This document shows, piece by piece, positions 44,945-57,147 of a stretch of 64,000 nt of DNA. The stretch covers positions 227,809,605-227,873,604 of the forward strand of contig JAYESD010000002.1 in assembly GCA_036927565.1 (NCBI GenBank), given 5' to 3'. The translations under genes were made by a program, and so were the position numbers. Under the pieces are notes generated by a model that made no database searches, was not told the origin of the DNA, and saw only the letters and a program-made list of their open reading frames with translations. The stretch is from Tuctoria greenei. Taxonomy: Eukaryota; Streptophyta; Magnoliopsida; Poales; Poaceae. Every line of letters begins with the position of its first letter. Position 1 is the first letter of the stretch.

Positions 44945-45918
44945 TCAATAGTATATGGAGGTAAAGGCGGTTCGTGGTGTGGCAAGTGTTGTTGAACGCT
45001 TCTGCCCAAAACTGGTCCAAAGTTTCATATTCACAAGCATGCTCCTTGCCACCTCAAAGAGTGTACAGTTCTTTCTTTTGGCCATCCCGCTTTGTTCGGG
45101 AGAGTAGGGGGGCAAAAACTCATGCTTGATGCCCTCCTCGTCCAAGTACTCTTCTACTTGGGTGTTCTTGAACTTGTTGCCGTTGTCACTAATTATTTTC
45201 TTGATTCTTAAGGAGAACTCACTTTGAGCTCTCCTCAAGAATTTCATGATGACACCTTGAGTTTCACCTTCATCATACAAGAATAATACCCAAGTGAAGG
45301 AAGAAAAATTATCAACAATTACCAAGCCATATTTGTTACTGCCAATGCTATATAAGAAATGAGATAGAAGAGGTCCATATGAAGTATTTCCAAAGCTCTT
45401 GTTGTCATCATCATGTCCTTGGCAGGGTGAATAGCTCCAATTTGCTTCCTGGCTTGGCACGCGCTACAAAATCTATCTTTCTCAAGGAAAACATTTTGTA
45501 GTCCACAGATGTGATCCCTATTTAGAAGATTTTGTACATGAACAACATGGGCTATCCTTCTATGCCACAACCACTCCATGTTGGTCTCGAGATGGGCTTT
45601 ATCCGTGGTGAAGTCTATGAGATAAAGCTTACCCTTCAACACACCCTTGAATGCAATCGCGTTGTCACTTCTTGTAGAGACGGTCACACCATTATTAGTG
45701 AATAAACAATTATGAACATTCTCACATAGTTGATATATGGACAAGAGGTTATAATCGAGTGAGTAAAAATGTAAAACATGACAAAGAGAGTGTTGAGATG
45801 AGATTGCAATTTTACAAATACCGAGCACTCTACCATGGCTATTATCGCCAAAGTAGATGCCCTCGCATGGGTCGTCGTTCCCCTCATACGCAATGAACAT
45901 ATTCCTCTCCTCGTTCAT
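44945..45918 (-). pseudogene. Sirevirus 2 GAG-pre-integrase and integrase
   Basis: The pre-integrase zinc region reads YNLLSIYQLCENVHNCLF, LWHRRIAHV and CSACQARKQIG. The integrase core includes LHMDLFYLI and IVDNFSSFTWVLFLYDE, with the second catalytic Asp kept in IISDNGNKF. The YSPEQSGMAKRKN segment replaces the usual PQQNGVVERKN. The two main frames overlap at 45319-45460, showing a shift. Confidence 0.85.
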
Positions 45919-46553
45919 GTGATTGGTGCATCCACTGTCGAGAACCCGTTCTGAGCCGTCGAAGGAGGAATCCTACAAAAAAATCAGCCTTTTGTTTTAG
46001 GTACCTAAACTAGGTTGGGTCCTTTGAGGTTACTCACAAGGCATTTGGGCAACTACACACAATATTTTGTGTTCTTGTGGAGTGGCCCAACATATTTAGC
46101 ATACACATATCCAAATTTGTTGCTCAAAAGTACATATGATGCATCAAAGTCATGAAACATAGTAGAAGTGGCACTTTTACCATTTTCATATGATGTTGAT
46201 GCATGGTTTTTGTTCTTGACTTAAGGTGAGCCTTCTTTGAAAAAAGCAACACACTTCTTGTTATTCTTGAGGAGTCTAGCATTTTTCCTTCCTCCCTTTG
46301 ATATCCAAGGCCATCCTTGACAAGAGGAGATATTGAGACCGAATATGCACTACGTGCATATTTAATCTTCTCCTTGTCAAAGATGCCACTCTTGTGAGTG
46401 CGCTTGCATTGTACCTATTTAAGCATATTTTTAATATTTACAAAAATATTAGCACATTTGCAAGTTTTTGTGTTTGACTCCATATTTGATGAGTATGATC
46501 TCTTTGAAGAGGAGGAGGAAGAGACACTTGACTTGAGAGTGTCAAATTGTGCC
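45919..46553. other. Sirevirus 2 gag-pol junction, badly decayed
   Basis: Sequence similar to the corresponding Sirevirus 1 region is readable in short bits on the minus strand (for example around 46330-46390, the counterpart of 37480-37550). No open frame of note remains. Confidence 0.5.
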
Positions 46554-48312
46554 TCAAGACTTGTGAGTTTTGGTCAAAGTCACAAGTTCATCTTGGAGAA
46601 AATCATTCGCACTCTTGAGACCAAAACAAGTCTCCTTGCTCTTGGCAAGTTCAAGGTTAAGTTCCCTACTCCTCTCCCTCTCTAGCTCTAGTGGCTTCTC
46701 AATTTTAAGATTTTGTTGCTTCTCTAAGACAAGCAGCTCCTCTTGTTCATTGAGAAGCTCCTCCGTATCTAATATTGCATGGGATTTTTTTTTCATTTTA
46801 GAAATAGCATTCTTATCTAAGCCTCTAAACATGAATTCATTCTTTCTAGCAATATCAAAATCATCATCATTAATGGAATTCAAAGATAAAGGTTTATATT
46901 TTACCTTTCGCTTCTCTTCTTTGGCCATGAGACAATTGTGGCATGAAATCTTTCAATCCCCCTTGTTGGACGAGAGTGACTTCTTCATGGTTAACCTCTT
47001 CATGGCGACAATCGCCATCTCTTCTTCATATTTGGAGGATGACTTATCGTTGGAGTCCCACTCCTTGCCGATGTGGGTTTACCGTGCAACTTTTTTTTTC
47101 TTGATGTTTTTCTTCTCTTTTGTCTTCTATCATCATCCTTCTTGTACAGGAAATTCAAAATGAAATGCCCGTACTCACCACACTTCTAGCATGTCTTCTT
47201 AATTACTGACTTGCTCTTCTTCTTGCCCTTGCTCTCATCATTATCTTGAATCTCTTGATAAATAAGGCAATATCTTAATCTTCCATGTTCGTGCTCTTCA
47301 TCTTCACCATCTTCATCTTCACTTGACATTTGCACTTGTTTGCCCTTGGACTTGGACGAGGCTTTGAGAGCTATATCTTTCTTCCTTGATGAAGTCACTT
47401 TGGTAAGGTCTTTGACATGTCGGACTTCCATCTCCATCATCTGATGGTTGATAATCTTCCCTGGCACCTCATTCGGAGTCATATTATGGAAGTTGGGACT
47501 CTCCATGATCAAGGTACAAATGGTGACGTTGCGGGGCATGAATGCACGTATCAACCTCTTCTACGTCTGGTTGTTGTTGATGACTGTCTTGAGATGGTTT
47601 TACATTTCTTGTGGTGTTTTTCCATCTTCCATGTGAAGCGCCCAAGTTCTTCCTCGATCATCTCAATCTTGGCCTCTAGCACGAATTGATTTCCCTCATG
47701 TACAATCTTAAGCGTATCCTATATCTCCTTGTCGAACTCCAACCCATCCATCTTGTTGAACTCTTCTTGGCTCAAGGATGAGTTGAGCACGATCGCCGCT
47801 TGAGCATTATGGTAAATTTGTTGCTATTGCTCAAAGGTGATCTCTTCATCATCCATGGAGATATCTATACTTGTGCATACAATGTACAAAAACTTGTATT
47901 GAGAGAGATTAGATGCAATTTCATGTTATGCTTCCACATAGTATACTTAGTTCCATAAAAGTGAAGTGGTATGCCTAAAACAATTGACAAGTAGCTAGAA
48001 TGCAAATTTAAGCACTCGTAGTTAAAAGGATAGTTGGATTAGTCTTGTTTACTCCTATTTAGCTTCTTATCCCTTTCTTGTCTCTTCCTCCTTTTGACTT
48101 CCTTTTTCTTCTTCCTTCGAAGATCCACGAGTTAGATCACTTCTTCATCTTCATCCTCATTCGAGACGTCGAATGGAGGAGGTGGTGGTGGTTGCTGACT
48201 TTCATCAGTCTCTGGATTTGGTGAATTTGATCCTTGATGTCCCTTGGGATCGGTCTCGCCGGTCTTGGTGGCATTGTTGAGTGTACCTTCCTTTCTGGCG
48301 TTGTCCTCCATC
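46554..48312 (-). pseudogene. Sirevirus 2 gag
   Basis: The probable start is the ATG at 48312 (MEDNARKEGTLNN), about 40 bp inside the primer site. The frame breaks soon and many stops follow. Recognisable pieces are MIRAFMPRNVTICTLIME and MEVRHVKDLTKVT (47554-47300), homologous to Sirevirus 1 gag. A ruined zinc knuckle lies near 47190-47150, where one codon is a stop and the last Cys is Phe. A Lys/Glu-rich coiled coil is at 46928-46554. Confidence 0.8.
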
Positions 48313-48349
48313 TTATCTCCGAGCGGTTAAGCCCTTGATGGAGAAATCT

Positions 48350-48363
48350 GCTCTGATACCAAT
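48350..48363 (-). other. primer-binding site of Sirevirus 2
   Basis: The minus strand reads ATTGGTATCAGAGCAGATT directly inside the 5' LTR, complementary to initiator tRNA-Met. Confidence 0.88.
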
Positions 48364-49034
48364 TGAAAGTCACTTAGAGAGGGGTGAATAGGCAATAATA
48401 ACAATTTAAACTTAATTTAAATATACCCTAGTCCCTAAACTCTGATATGTTCGAGCCCGGGTTGGACTTATCCAATATATTCGGACAAGTCTGACTGAAA
48501 GTTGGACAAGTCTGACTTTTTGCGCCAGACGAGAAAAAGAAAGGATTTTTCTCTACTTTATTGATGTAAAAACAACCTAGTAGTTCTAATAGAAATATGG
48601 ATGATAAAATATGAACTACAAGATTCTAGAATATGTAAATAACAAATATTTGCGTAGATGATCACTAGAAAGGTAAATACGGTTCAAAAATGAAAAGAGA
48701 GATAATATACATAGGATTCTTCACCTAGGTTCAATTCCATGGAGGAACATGCGTCCCCATTGAGGAGTCCACAGAGGTACGGGCCTTCACTAGCCCTTCC
48801 CTCACCAAGAGACCACAAAGGTCACGTCTTGGTCTTCCACTATCTAAACAAGGGTGAATACAAACTTCCTAAACAAAGAAATCACAAGCGATTTGGTACC
48901 CATTTATAGCCCAACAGCAATTTTTGACTGTTGTTAATAGCTCGCCTCGGACATGTCCAAAAATATCTTGTACATATCCAAGCCAATGGACCCATTGTTA
49001 GTACGACAAAGTACTTTAGTTTGAATTAGTGCAC
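48364..49034 (-). repeat. 5' LTR remnant of Sirevirus 2
   Basis: The plus-strand start TGAAAGTCACTTAGAGAGGGG lies next to the primer site. Homology to the 3' LTR remnant covers 48889-49034. The U3 part that should follow (as at 16990-17627) is missing, so this LTR lost its promoter half. Confidence 0.75.
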
Positions 49035-49405
49035 TGTCGTTACCCGACATACCAGGTACCCTCACACACAGGCTAAAGCCACCTAGGTGCCCTACCTCGC
49101 AGACAAGGCGGGGTTGAGGGCACCACGTGTTCGGAAGGCCCAAACCCCTCTACTTCAGATACGGGGTCCAGAGCACCCAAATGGACCTCAAGGCGGAGCC
49201 CAGCTCCCCCTCAGGACGAGCTCCCAAGTGGTCTGTATCTATCAGGACGAGATTGCACTCCCCCCCACCCCCCATGGGAGAAGGCTCCGGTGCTGCCATG
49301 TGGCTCAAGATAACAGATAGGCCACCTCCCCGAAGAGGCGGGCTCCGACTCTGCCATGTGTCCCATGGCTCTGGGACCTCCGCTCTACTCGGAGCAAACT
49401 CCGGG
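49035..49405 (+). repeat. Tat-like LTR fragment
   Basis: It starts TGTCGTTACCCGACATACC and contains degenerate GGCTCCG...TGCCATGTG units resembling those in the Tat LTR at 10529. It is cut at 49405 by Tekay 2. It may be the lost 3' LTR of the Tat element or of a related one; the similarity is in style more than base by base. Confidence 0.5.
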
Positions 49406-49535
49406 TATCACACCCTCATTTTCATCCATCATGCATTTCATATATTCTAGTACATGTTTAAAATTAAGTTACATAAAAAGGAATGAGTTTAAAATAAATT
49501 TAGAGTAAAACCGCACTTAAGAATTCAGGGAAGTG

Positions 49536-49874
49536 CGGACTAGTCCGATTTTGGTGTGGACTAGTCCGATTTCTCTCTGACCTCCATCGAACTAGTTTGT
49601 TTTTGCGGCGGACTATTCCGGTTTTGTCCTATGGACACTTTCGGACTTGCCCGGTCCATTGTGGACTTGTCCCGTATTCCAATTCCTTGGAAATTTTGCC
49701 AAGTCACTGGACTTGTCCGGTATTCCAGCGGACTTGTCCGTTTTCCCTTTGACTAAAATCAGACTTGTCCCGTTTTGGCCAGACTTGTCTGATTTTCCTC
49801 AAACCAAGTTTGGACTTGTCCGTTTTTGCCTCTGTCAATCTTTGGACTAGTCCGACCATTTTTGGACTTGTCTG
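49536..49874. repeat. CGGACTAGTCCG palindrome array, Tekay 2 5' LTR
   Basis: Sites of the CGGACTAGTCCG and CGGACTTGTCCG types, many with one change, recur at 20-45 bp with TCTCTCTGAC-type spacers. The array ends about 170 bp upstream of the TATA box. A further pair lies near 50407-50445. The 3' LTR copy of the array is at 57278-57617. Confidence 0.88.
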
Positions 49875-50043
49875 CTAAGTCGCAATTCTGAGTTGATCTT
49901 TTGTTTCACGACATGTTTTTGGGTTCGACCTTAAGTGGGCCTAAGGACGTCATGTCTAACTCTTTTTGGAGCCCATGTGGGACCCCACACCGGACTCCAC
50001 CCTCCCCAAACTCGAAATCCATCAAACCCTAGCCTTCACCCTT

Positions 50044-50051
50044 ATATAAAC
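50044..50051 (+). promoter_or_regulatory. TATA box of Tekay 2 5' LTR
   Basis: TATATAAA in CACCCTTATATAAACAACCC, at the position equivalent to the Tekay 1 box. Confidence 0.65.
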
Positions 50052-52239
50052 AACCCCATCCCTTGACTTTACATTCTTTTGCCTCAACTGAAAGACCACA
50101 AACCCTAGTTCATGGGTAGCCGCCACCAAAGAGGGAGAAGGAGATCCCGAGCAAGAAGAAGAAGAGGAGGAAAAGAAAAAGGATCAAGATCTCCATCAAG
50201 TTTTCGTTCTTCATCACCAATCCACCATCAAGTTTTTCATCAACCATAGATCGTCAAGATCCAAGTGTTGCCTCCAAAACCATTGATTCATTGGAGTTCT
50301 AAACACCTTGTATACCTTTTACTTCCTCTCTCTCTCTCGTGAATTGAACCCCATTTCTCCAAATTCACGTCGATCTAGAAAACTCTAGTTCGCTGTTCCT
50401 GCGAAGGGCGGACTAGTCCGGCCCTGCAGCAGACTAGTCCGATTTTGCAATCTGTTTCCTGCTAAATTAATTCTAAATCGATTCGAATCAACTCCAAACC
50501 TTTGTAGACTTGTTAATAACTATTGTAATTGATTAGTAAACATTAAAAGCAACTCATTAACTAGTTTTACTTAATAATTGCATTAGTCGTGCATGTCATG
50601 ACATATTGAGTAATATTTGTAAACTTATTGATTGTGATTCTTGTCTTGTATGTTCGTTACGCGGTTTAGACGGATTTGCGCTAGAGAGTGCCGTGGAGGA
50701 CCTCCAGCACCAGGATTTTGAAGTCTTTGATCCAAATCAAGCCCAAGAGCAAGACAAGTGTCCTTGAACATATTGATCCAGATTTAAAATAAATGTTTTG
50801 TTTTCAAAACTGCATGCTTGTGTCAATTTGATCGGAATTCCTGTGATAGGAAGTTTACTAGCTTTGTTTAACCACCCTTGTGACCTGGAATATATGGTAG
50901 AGAGTCGGGAAGAGCTTTTTACCTTTTTTGCTTCTCTTAATTAACTAGGATGGGAAAACAACACTACCCATTTAATTATGCATTAATGAGATTATGGTTA
51001 ATATGAACTGGCCTATATGATATGGTAATAGGTGATCTAAGCAAGAATGGTATGTGGATGGGCTAGGCGTTATGGTGGTTCCGATTTCTTTAGAGCTAAG
51101 GACTGGTTCATGCGAGAATAAGCCAGGACAACAGTGCCACCACGAGGCCAAGTATGGGTGCGACGTAGATGATTAATTAGGGTATTGATAGTATTTCATG
51201 GATCATTTGGTGCACCAGGGAAGGGGAGTCAGATTGGGTTTGTATATGGTTTGCGAGACTCCCTGGGATCCGAACGGCACAAGAGGGGTCCCTTTGTTGA
51301 AGATGTGCTCAGTTGGAGACATTGCCACCGGTGAAACCTCAATGGGTCCGCACATGCTAGTAGTCCCTTTGTATAGGCTATTTTGTGATCTCTTGGCCAT
51401 ACACCTCTAGTAGTGTTTTGGCATAATGGAGGTTTTCTTTAGCCGCCGACAAGTGATGAAATCACAAACTTGTGGGTAAAGTGGTACAAACTCTGCAGAG
51501 TATTAAAACTATCATGATAGACGCGCTCCTGGTTAAGAGCACCTGGACAACTTTCATGATTAGAGGGAAACTTTGTATTGGTTTGGCAATGGTTATGGTT
51601 AATATTATGGTAATGGTTGGTCATGAATTGAATTATGATAATTGGACATGGATGATGATGATGGTAATAATCTGGTATATGGATGGATAATTTATTATGG
51701 TTTCGTATTATGTTAATCATTGTGTTTATGATGGGTTTACTTCACATACATATAATATACTGCTTTTCAAATGTTTTCATGTACTTTTCAGCACTTAGCC
51801 ATTATATATTTGTCATTTGTATCAGCTACATGTCATACTTTCCACACTTAATGAGTATGACATGTACTCACCCTTGCAATTGTCCCACCAACAGTTGCAG
51901 GTCAGGGTTGGAAGTATAACAATGAAAATGCGGAGTTCTAGGCCGTGTCTGCTGTCAGCTTTGCCTGTGGTGTTGCTTGGAGCCCGCTACCCTATTTGCT
52001 TAGCTGCTTAGTTGCTTATTTGGTTATTTCCGCTGCATTACTTCAAACTTGTCATTAATATTAATTAGAGCTTGTGTTTGAGGATGTTATGAATTGTGTA
52101 ACAAAAGTGGTTAATTAATCTTGTTCTATGGAAATTTTCTGTATATCCTTTTGTGATTGCACTCATGTATGTGTGTTGAATGTCCTGGGCACACATATGC
52201 GTCACGCTTTGTTCTTTTCTCGGAACCGGGTGTCACAAA

Positions 52240-52253
52240 TTGGTATCAGAGTC
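52240..52253 (+). other. primer-binding site of Tekay 2
   Basis: TTGGTATCAGAGTC lies two bases inside the 5' LTR, complementary to initiator tRNA-Met with one mismatch. Confidence 0.88.
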
Positions 52254-52508
52254 ACAGGTTGACCGTAGGACGCAACCTTGATAGAATGGACACTTTGGAG
52301 CACATAAAAGCACTCAAGAATCGATGTGTTTTTGTTTGATGTGTTGTTTGCTATGTATTGCTGCTTGTGTGCTTAGTAGAGGATTTTGGGATGCTTTAGC
52401 ATTGCCATGTCCACATAGTCTACTAGTATAGGTAGTTCCTCAGTTTCATATCCTTGATGCATATAGTTGGGGACGTTTTATAAATTCTTATCTCTTGCTT
52501 TTCTTCAG

Positions 52509-53690
52509 ATGGAGAGAACTCGCAACTAGAGGGATGGCAATGATGAGGAGGAGAACAATGGAGCACCTCAGAACAACAATGGACAAGGACCTGCCCAGGG
52601 AGCTATCAACCTTGAGCAGCTATTGGCTATGCAAAACCAGCTCATGCAAAGCATAATACAAACTATGGGACAGCTACAGGCTGGCAACAACAACAATCAG
52701 CCGCACGTGCCTCCGCCGCCACCCCCGCCTCCTCATAACCGATTGGTGGAGTTCATGAGGACCAGACCGCCGACCTTTTCTCGAGCCGCTGACCCTATGG
52801 ATGTTGATGATTGGCTCAAGTCTGTGGAGAAGAAGCTAGCTATTATCCAATACAGTGACCAGGAGAAGGTGCTATTCGCATCTCATCAACTTGCTGGAGC
52901 AGTTGCCAATTGGTGGGATTCGCTATGCAACGCCCATGAGAACCACGAGAGGATTACTTGGGGTGAGTTCAAGGAGAGCTTCTGTTCTCATTATGTGCCG
53001 GATGGTGTTATGATATTGAAGAGGCAAGAATTTGATAACTTGAGGCAAGGAAGATCGAGTGTGGGTGAATACCTCAAAAAATTCACACAACTCTCAAGAT
53101 ATGCGCCTGAAGAAGTGAGTCGGGACAGCTGAAAACAATACTTGTTCATAAGGGGCTTAAACAGTGAGATCCAGGTACAATTACTGAATTGTGATTATGC
53201 CAACTTCCAGAAGCTTGTGTACAAAGCAATTGTTGTGGAGAACAAGGTCCATGAGATGGAGCTAGCTAACAAGAGGAAGGCGCCATATCAAGGACATCAA
53301 CAAGGAACTAATATGTGCCCTCGCTTTAAACCACCCAATGCACCTTATTATAGCTCCTCTGCTCCTGTACATCGCTCTGGATGTGCACCGCTCCCAGCTC
53401 AGTTTGTGCAGCAATGCCCTGTCATGCAAGCACCTAGGCCTCCAATGCCTTTTGCACCTTGTCCCAATTTTCTTGGTGCAAATGTCAAAATCAATCTCAT
53501 TCAAATAATTCTGGTGCAGTTAGGAAGTGCTATACATGTGGAGAAGCAGAACATTTTGCACATCAATGTCCTAAGTCAGGTTTTGGTCAAGGAAGCAATG
53601 CACCAAGACAGAACCCAAGACCCAATGGAGGACAGCCGCAAGGGAACCGTTGGCAGCAGAATTTTTCTTGTGGCAACGTGAACCATGTCT
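52509..53690 (+). pseudogene. Tekay 2 gag
   Basis: The start ATG at 52509 is followed within seven codons by a stop (TAG). The frame then reads through NEQ-rich sequence to the capsid core RLVEFMRTRPPTFSRAADPM, DDWLKSVEKKLAIIQYSD and RITWGEFKESFCSHYVPDGV. Another stop lies at 53130. A 1-bp change shifts the frame near 53460-53500, after which the knuckle CYTCGEAEHFAHQC appears at about 53525-53570. Confidence 0.88.
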
Positions 53691-54500
53691 CAACGGAGGA
53701 TGATCAACAAGCAGATGATGTGGTTATTGGCATGTTCCTCGCAAACTCCAACCCAGCGACTATGTTATTTGATTCTGGAGCATCGCATTCATTCATTGCA
53801 TGGAAATATGTTGCCAAGTATAGTTTGCCTATCTCTCATATGAAGTATACTCTAATGGTTAAGTCTCCTGGAGGAGAGATGATGACAAATATAGTATGTT
53901 CAAAAGTAAGCCTTAGAATAAGGGGGTAGACTTCTTTGTCAACCTCATTGTTTTGGATTCTCAAGGATTGGACATTATACCTGGTATGGACTGGTTGAGG
54001 AAGCACAATGGAGTCATTGAACGTGCCACAAAGACGGTGAAGTTGACCAATGAGGAAGGGATCACCATAGAATTTGAAGCATCTCAACACGCACCGAAGC
54101 AATTGGAGTTGAACCACATGGACTGTGCCGCAATTGAGGAGATTCCAGTAGTGTGTGAATTCTTGGATGTGTTCCCGTACGAGTTGCCAGGTATGCCACC
54201 TGATCGAGACATTGAGTTTGTTATTGATTTAATACCTGGAACTGCACCTATAGTTAAGAGGCTATATAGGATGCCTCCTAAGGAGTTAGCGGAGCTCAAG
54301 AAGCAGATTCAAGAGCAACTAGAGAAAGGTTTTATTCACCCAAGCTCTTCACCTTGGGGAGGACCCGTTCTTTTCGTGAATTACAGAGCTCTCAATGATG
54401 TGACCATCAAGAGCAAGTACACCTTGCCACACATAGAAGACTTATTTGATCAGATGAAGGGTGCTTGTGTCTTCTCCAAGATTGATTTGAGGTCAGACTA
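53691..54500 (+). pseudogene. Tekay 2 protease and start of reverse transcriptase
   Basis: The protease motif MLFDSGASHSFIAWKYV is intact near 53763. A frame change occurs near 53930. The linker [19 protein letters not shown] and the RT start [20 protein letters not shown] follow. About 36 bp between PWGGPVL and FVNYRALN, the DKKDGT block of Tekay 1, are deleted. The frame is lost after [12 protein letters not shown] near 54505. Confidence 0.88.
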
Positions 54501-54506
54501 CTTTAA

Positions 54507-55569
54507 ATGAAGATTAGACCATCGGACATACCCAAGACAGCTTTTCAGACACGGTATGGATCTTATGAGTACACCTTGATGTCCTTTGGATTGACGAATG
54601 CACCTGCATATTTTATGTACCTCATCAACAAGGTCTTCATGGAGTACTTGGATAAGTTCGTTGTGGTGTTCATTGATGATATTATGATCTACTCGAGAAG
54701 CGAGGAGGAACATGAGGAACATTTGAGGCTTACGTTGCAGAAATTGAGGGAGCATCAATTATATGCCAAATTCAGCAAGTGCAATTTTGGTTGAGGGAGG
54801 TGTCATTTTTGGGTCATATCATCTCGGGAGGAGGAGTATCGGTCGACAACGAAAAATTGAGCGATGTGCTACCACCGCTCGAGCTATGTGACTTTGTGTA
54901 GCGTAGTAGAATGAAGGCTACGTACGCACCAACACTCTCTTATCCCTAAGCCTCTTCTCTAACTCGCTCGCCTACTATAAATAAATAGTAGGCGAGGATG
55001 TAAAGGAAATCCGGAGTTTTCTTGGAATGGCTGGATATTACCGTCGATTCATAAAGGACTTTTCCAAAATAGCCAAGCCCATGACGGAGTTGCTAATGAA
55101 GGGGAATGCTTTCCAATGGACTCAAGCTTGTCAGGACAGTTTTGAGGAGCTCAAGAAACGGTTAACCACAGCCCCAGTTTTTATATTGCTGGATGGAAGC
55201 AAGAGTTTTGATATTTATTGTGACGCATCAAGACAAGGACTTGGATGTGTGCTCATGCAAGAAGGTCAAGTGGTTGCATACGCATTAAGACAATTGAAGA
55301 AACATGAGCAGAATTATCCAACACATGACTTGGAACTTGCAGTCATGGTACATGCATTGAATATTTGGAGACATTATATCCTTGGTCATAGGTGTGAGAT
55401 TTACACAAATCATAAGAGTCTCAAGTACATATTCACACAAATGGATCTGAATTTGAGGCAACAAAGATGGTTGGAGCTTATCAAGGATTATGATGTGGGG
55501 ATCAACTATCATCCGGGGAAGGCTAATGTAGTGGCTGATGCATTGAGTAGAAAAGGAATAAGTCACTAG
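54507..55569 (+). pseudogene. Tekay 2 reverse transcriptase (rest) and RNase H
   Basis: The first part has [19 protein letters not shown] and the catalytic [12 protein letters not shown] shift near 54790 and a foreign insertion at about 54870-54996 interrupt it. After that come [19 protein letters not shown], RNase H with [15 protein letters not shown] and [10 protein letters not shown] (the usual Asp is Asn), and [12 protein letters not shown] stop follows at 55567. Confidence 0.9.
54870..54996. other. foreign insertion (about 125 bp) in Tekay 2 RT with a TATA-containing hairpin
   Basis: Compared with Tekay 1, about 20-25 bp of RT are replaced by unrelated sequence. Its right end holds a perfect 12-bp inverted repeat, CTCGCCTACTAT (54967-54978) and its complement (54985-54996), around AAATAA. 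The loop creates TATAAATA. Possible sources are filler DNA from break repair or a promoter or LTR scrap. No target duplication is seen. Confidence 0.75.
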
Positions 55570-55584
55570 CTCACGGTCCAAGAA

Positions 55585-57147
55585 TTGCCATCCGAATTAT
55601 GCAAGGAGTTTGAACCGTTGAACCTTGGATTTGTGAATGATATAGGAATAGTGGAGTTAAATCTGACCTTGGAGCAAGATATTTCAGAGGATCAAACAAA
55701 GGATGAGGAAATCCAAGAAATCAAGGAAAGGACCCGAGAGGGGAGAGAATTCAGATTTGATGAGGATTAACATGTTACTTTATGGCTTGGAAAAAAGATT
55801 GTGGTTCCTAATGTGAAGCATATTCGGGAGAAAATATTAAGAGAGGCACACGACTCGCCGTACTCAATTCATCCCGATTGTATGAAGATGTACAAGGACT
55901 TGAAGACAAGTTATTGGTGGGCCAGCATGAAAAAAGACATAGCCGAATATGTAGCTTTGTGTGGTGTGTGCCAACGAGTAAAGGCGTAACATCAAAGGCC
56001 AGCTGGATTATTGCAACCATTGAAGATTCCAGAATGGAAGTGGGAAGAAATCGGTATGGACTTTATAGTTGGTTTACCTCGTACCCAGTCTGGTTATGAC
56101 TCAATTTGGGTTATTGTGGATCGTTTGACCAAGTCAGCTCACTTCATCTCTATCAAGACCAAGTATACTGCAATACAACTGGCAGAACTATACATGGAGC
56201 ATATTGTGTGCCGACATGGAGTTCCAAAGAAGATAATATCGGATAGAGGTTCTCAATTTACCTCCAGTTTCTGGCAAAAATTGCATGAAGCATTGGGAAC
56301 AAGGTTGAACTTTAGCTCACCATATCACCCTCAAACAGATGGACAAACTGAGAGGACCAATCAGATTTTGGAGGACATGTTAAGAGCTTTTGCTTTGAAG
56401 CATGGGAAAAGTTGGGACAAGATCTTGTCGTATGCGGAATTTTCATATAACAATAGTTACCAAGCAAGTTTGAAAATGTCACCCTATGAAGCACTTTATG
56501 GAAGGAAGTGTAGGACACCTTTATTCTGAAATGAGACCGGAGAAACTCAAGTATTTGGTCCTAATGTGTTGCTAGAAGCTGAAAAGCAAGTCTAGATTAT
56601 TCGTGAAAACTTGAGGTTTGCTCAATCAAGGCAGAAAGGCTATGCGGATAATAGGAGAAGGAAAATAGCCTTTGAGGTGGGAGATTTTGTTTACCTCAAG
56701 GTGTCACCAGTCACCAATGAGGGGTCATAACAGGTTTAATATCAGAGGCAAGCTAGCACCTCAGTATATTGGACCATTCAAGATTTTTGACAAAAGAGGA
56801 GAAGTGGCATATAAGTTGGAGATGCCCACACATCTTTCAGATGTTCATGATGTCTTTCATGTTTCCCAGCTCAAGAAGTGTTTAAGGGTACCGGAAGAAC
56901 ATGTGCTAATGGAAGAATAGGAATTAGATGCGGATTTGACTTATGCCGAGCAACCGGCCAAAATCTTATAAACCAAGGAGGGAGTCACAAGGAACAAGGT
57001 TATTCGATGGTATAAAGTTCAATGGAAGCATAATACATAATCAGAGGCAACTTGGGAGCTGGAGTATGATCTCAAGAAGGAATTTCCCTATCTCTTCTCT
57101 TCCGCGTCGAATCTCGACGGCGAGATTCATTTAAATGCAGGTAGGTT
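55585..57147 (+). pseudogene. Tekay 2 integrase and chromodomain-like end
   Basis: It begins [18 protein letters not shown], then the zinc-binding region [20 protein letters not shown]...CGVCQRVK. The catalytic Asp residues are in [10 protein letters not shown] and ISDRGSQFTSSFW, and the Glu is in HPQTDGQTERTNQ. After a stop at 56527 come YIGPFKIFDKRGEVAYKLE and the chromodomain-like remainder (56943-57134 in shifted frames). Stops lie near 55768, 55987 and 56918. The residues needed for catalysis remain, but no continuous frame does. Confidence 0.9.

Larger units (their letters stand above)
16845..49034 (-). mobile_element. Sirevirus 2 (Ty1/Copia), truncated at both LTRs and interrupted by Sirevirus 1
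   Basis: On the minus strand the order is 5' LTR remnant (49034-48364), tRNA-Met-type primer site, gag, protease/integrase, RT/RNase H, envelope-like ORF, polypurine tract and 3' LTR remnant (17627 to about 16845). The envelope-like ORF downstream of pol marks it as a Sirevirus of the envelope-bearing branch. It is the older of the two Sireviruses, because Sirevirus 1 (18914-41093) is inserted in its envelope-like ORF. Coding parts are far more degraded than in Sirevirus 1. Confidence 0.85.
49406..52237 (+). repeat. 5' LTR of Tekay 2
   Basis: It runs from TATCACACCCTCATTTTC (family form TGTAACACCC, so the first bases have mutated) to CGGGTGTCACA, about 2.83 kb, as in Tekay 1. It carries the palindrome array at 49536-49874 and a TATA box at 50044-50051. 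Confidence 0.92.
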
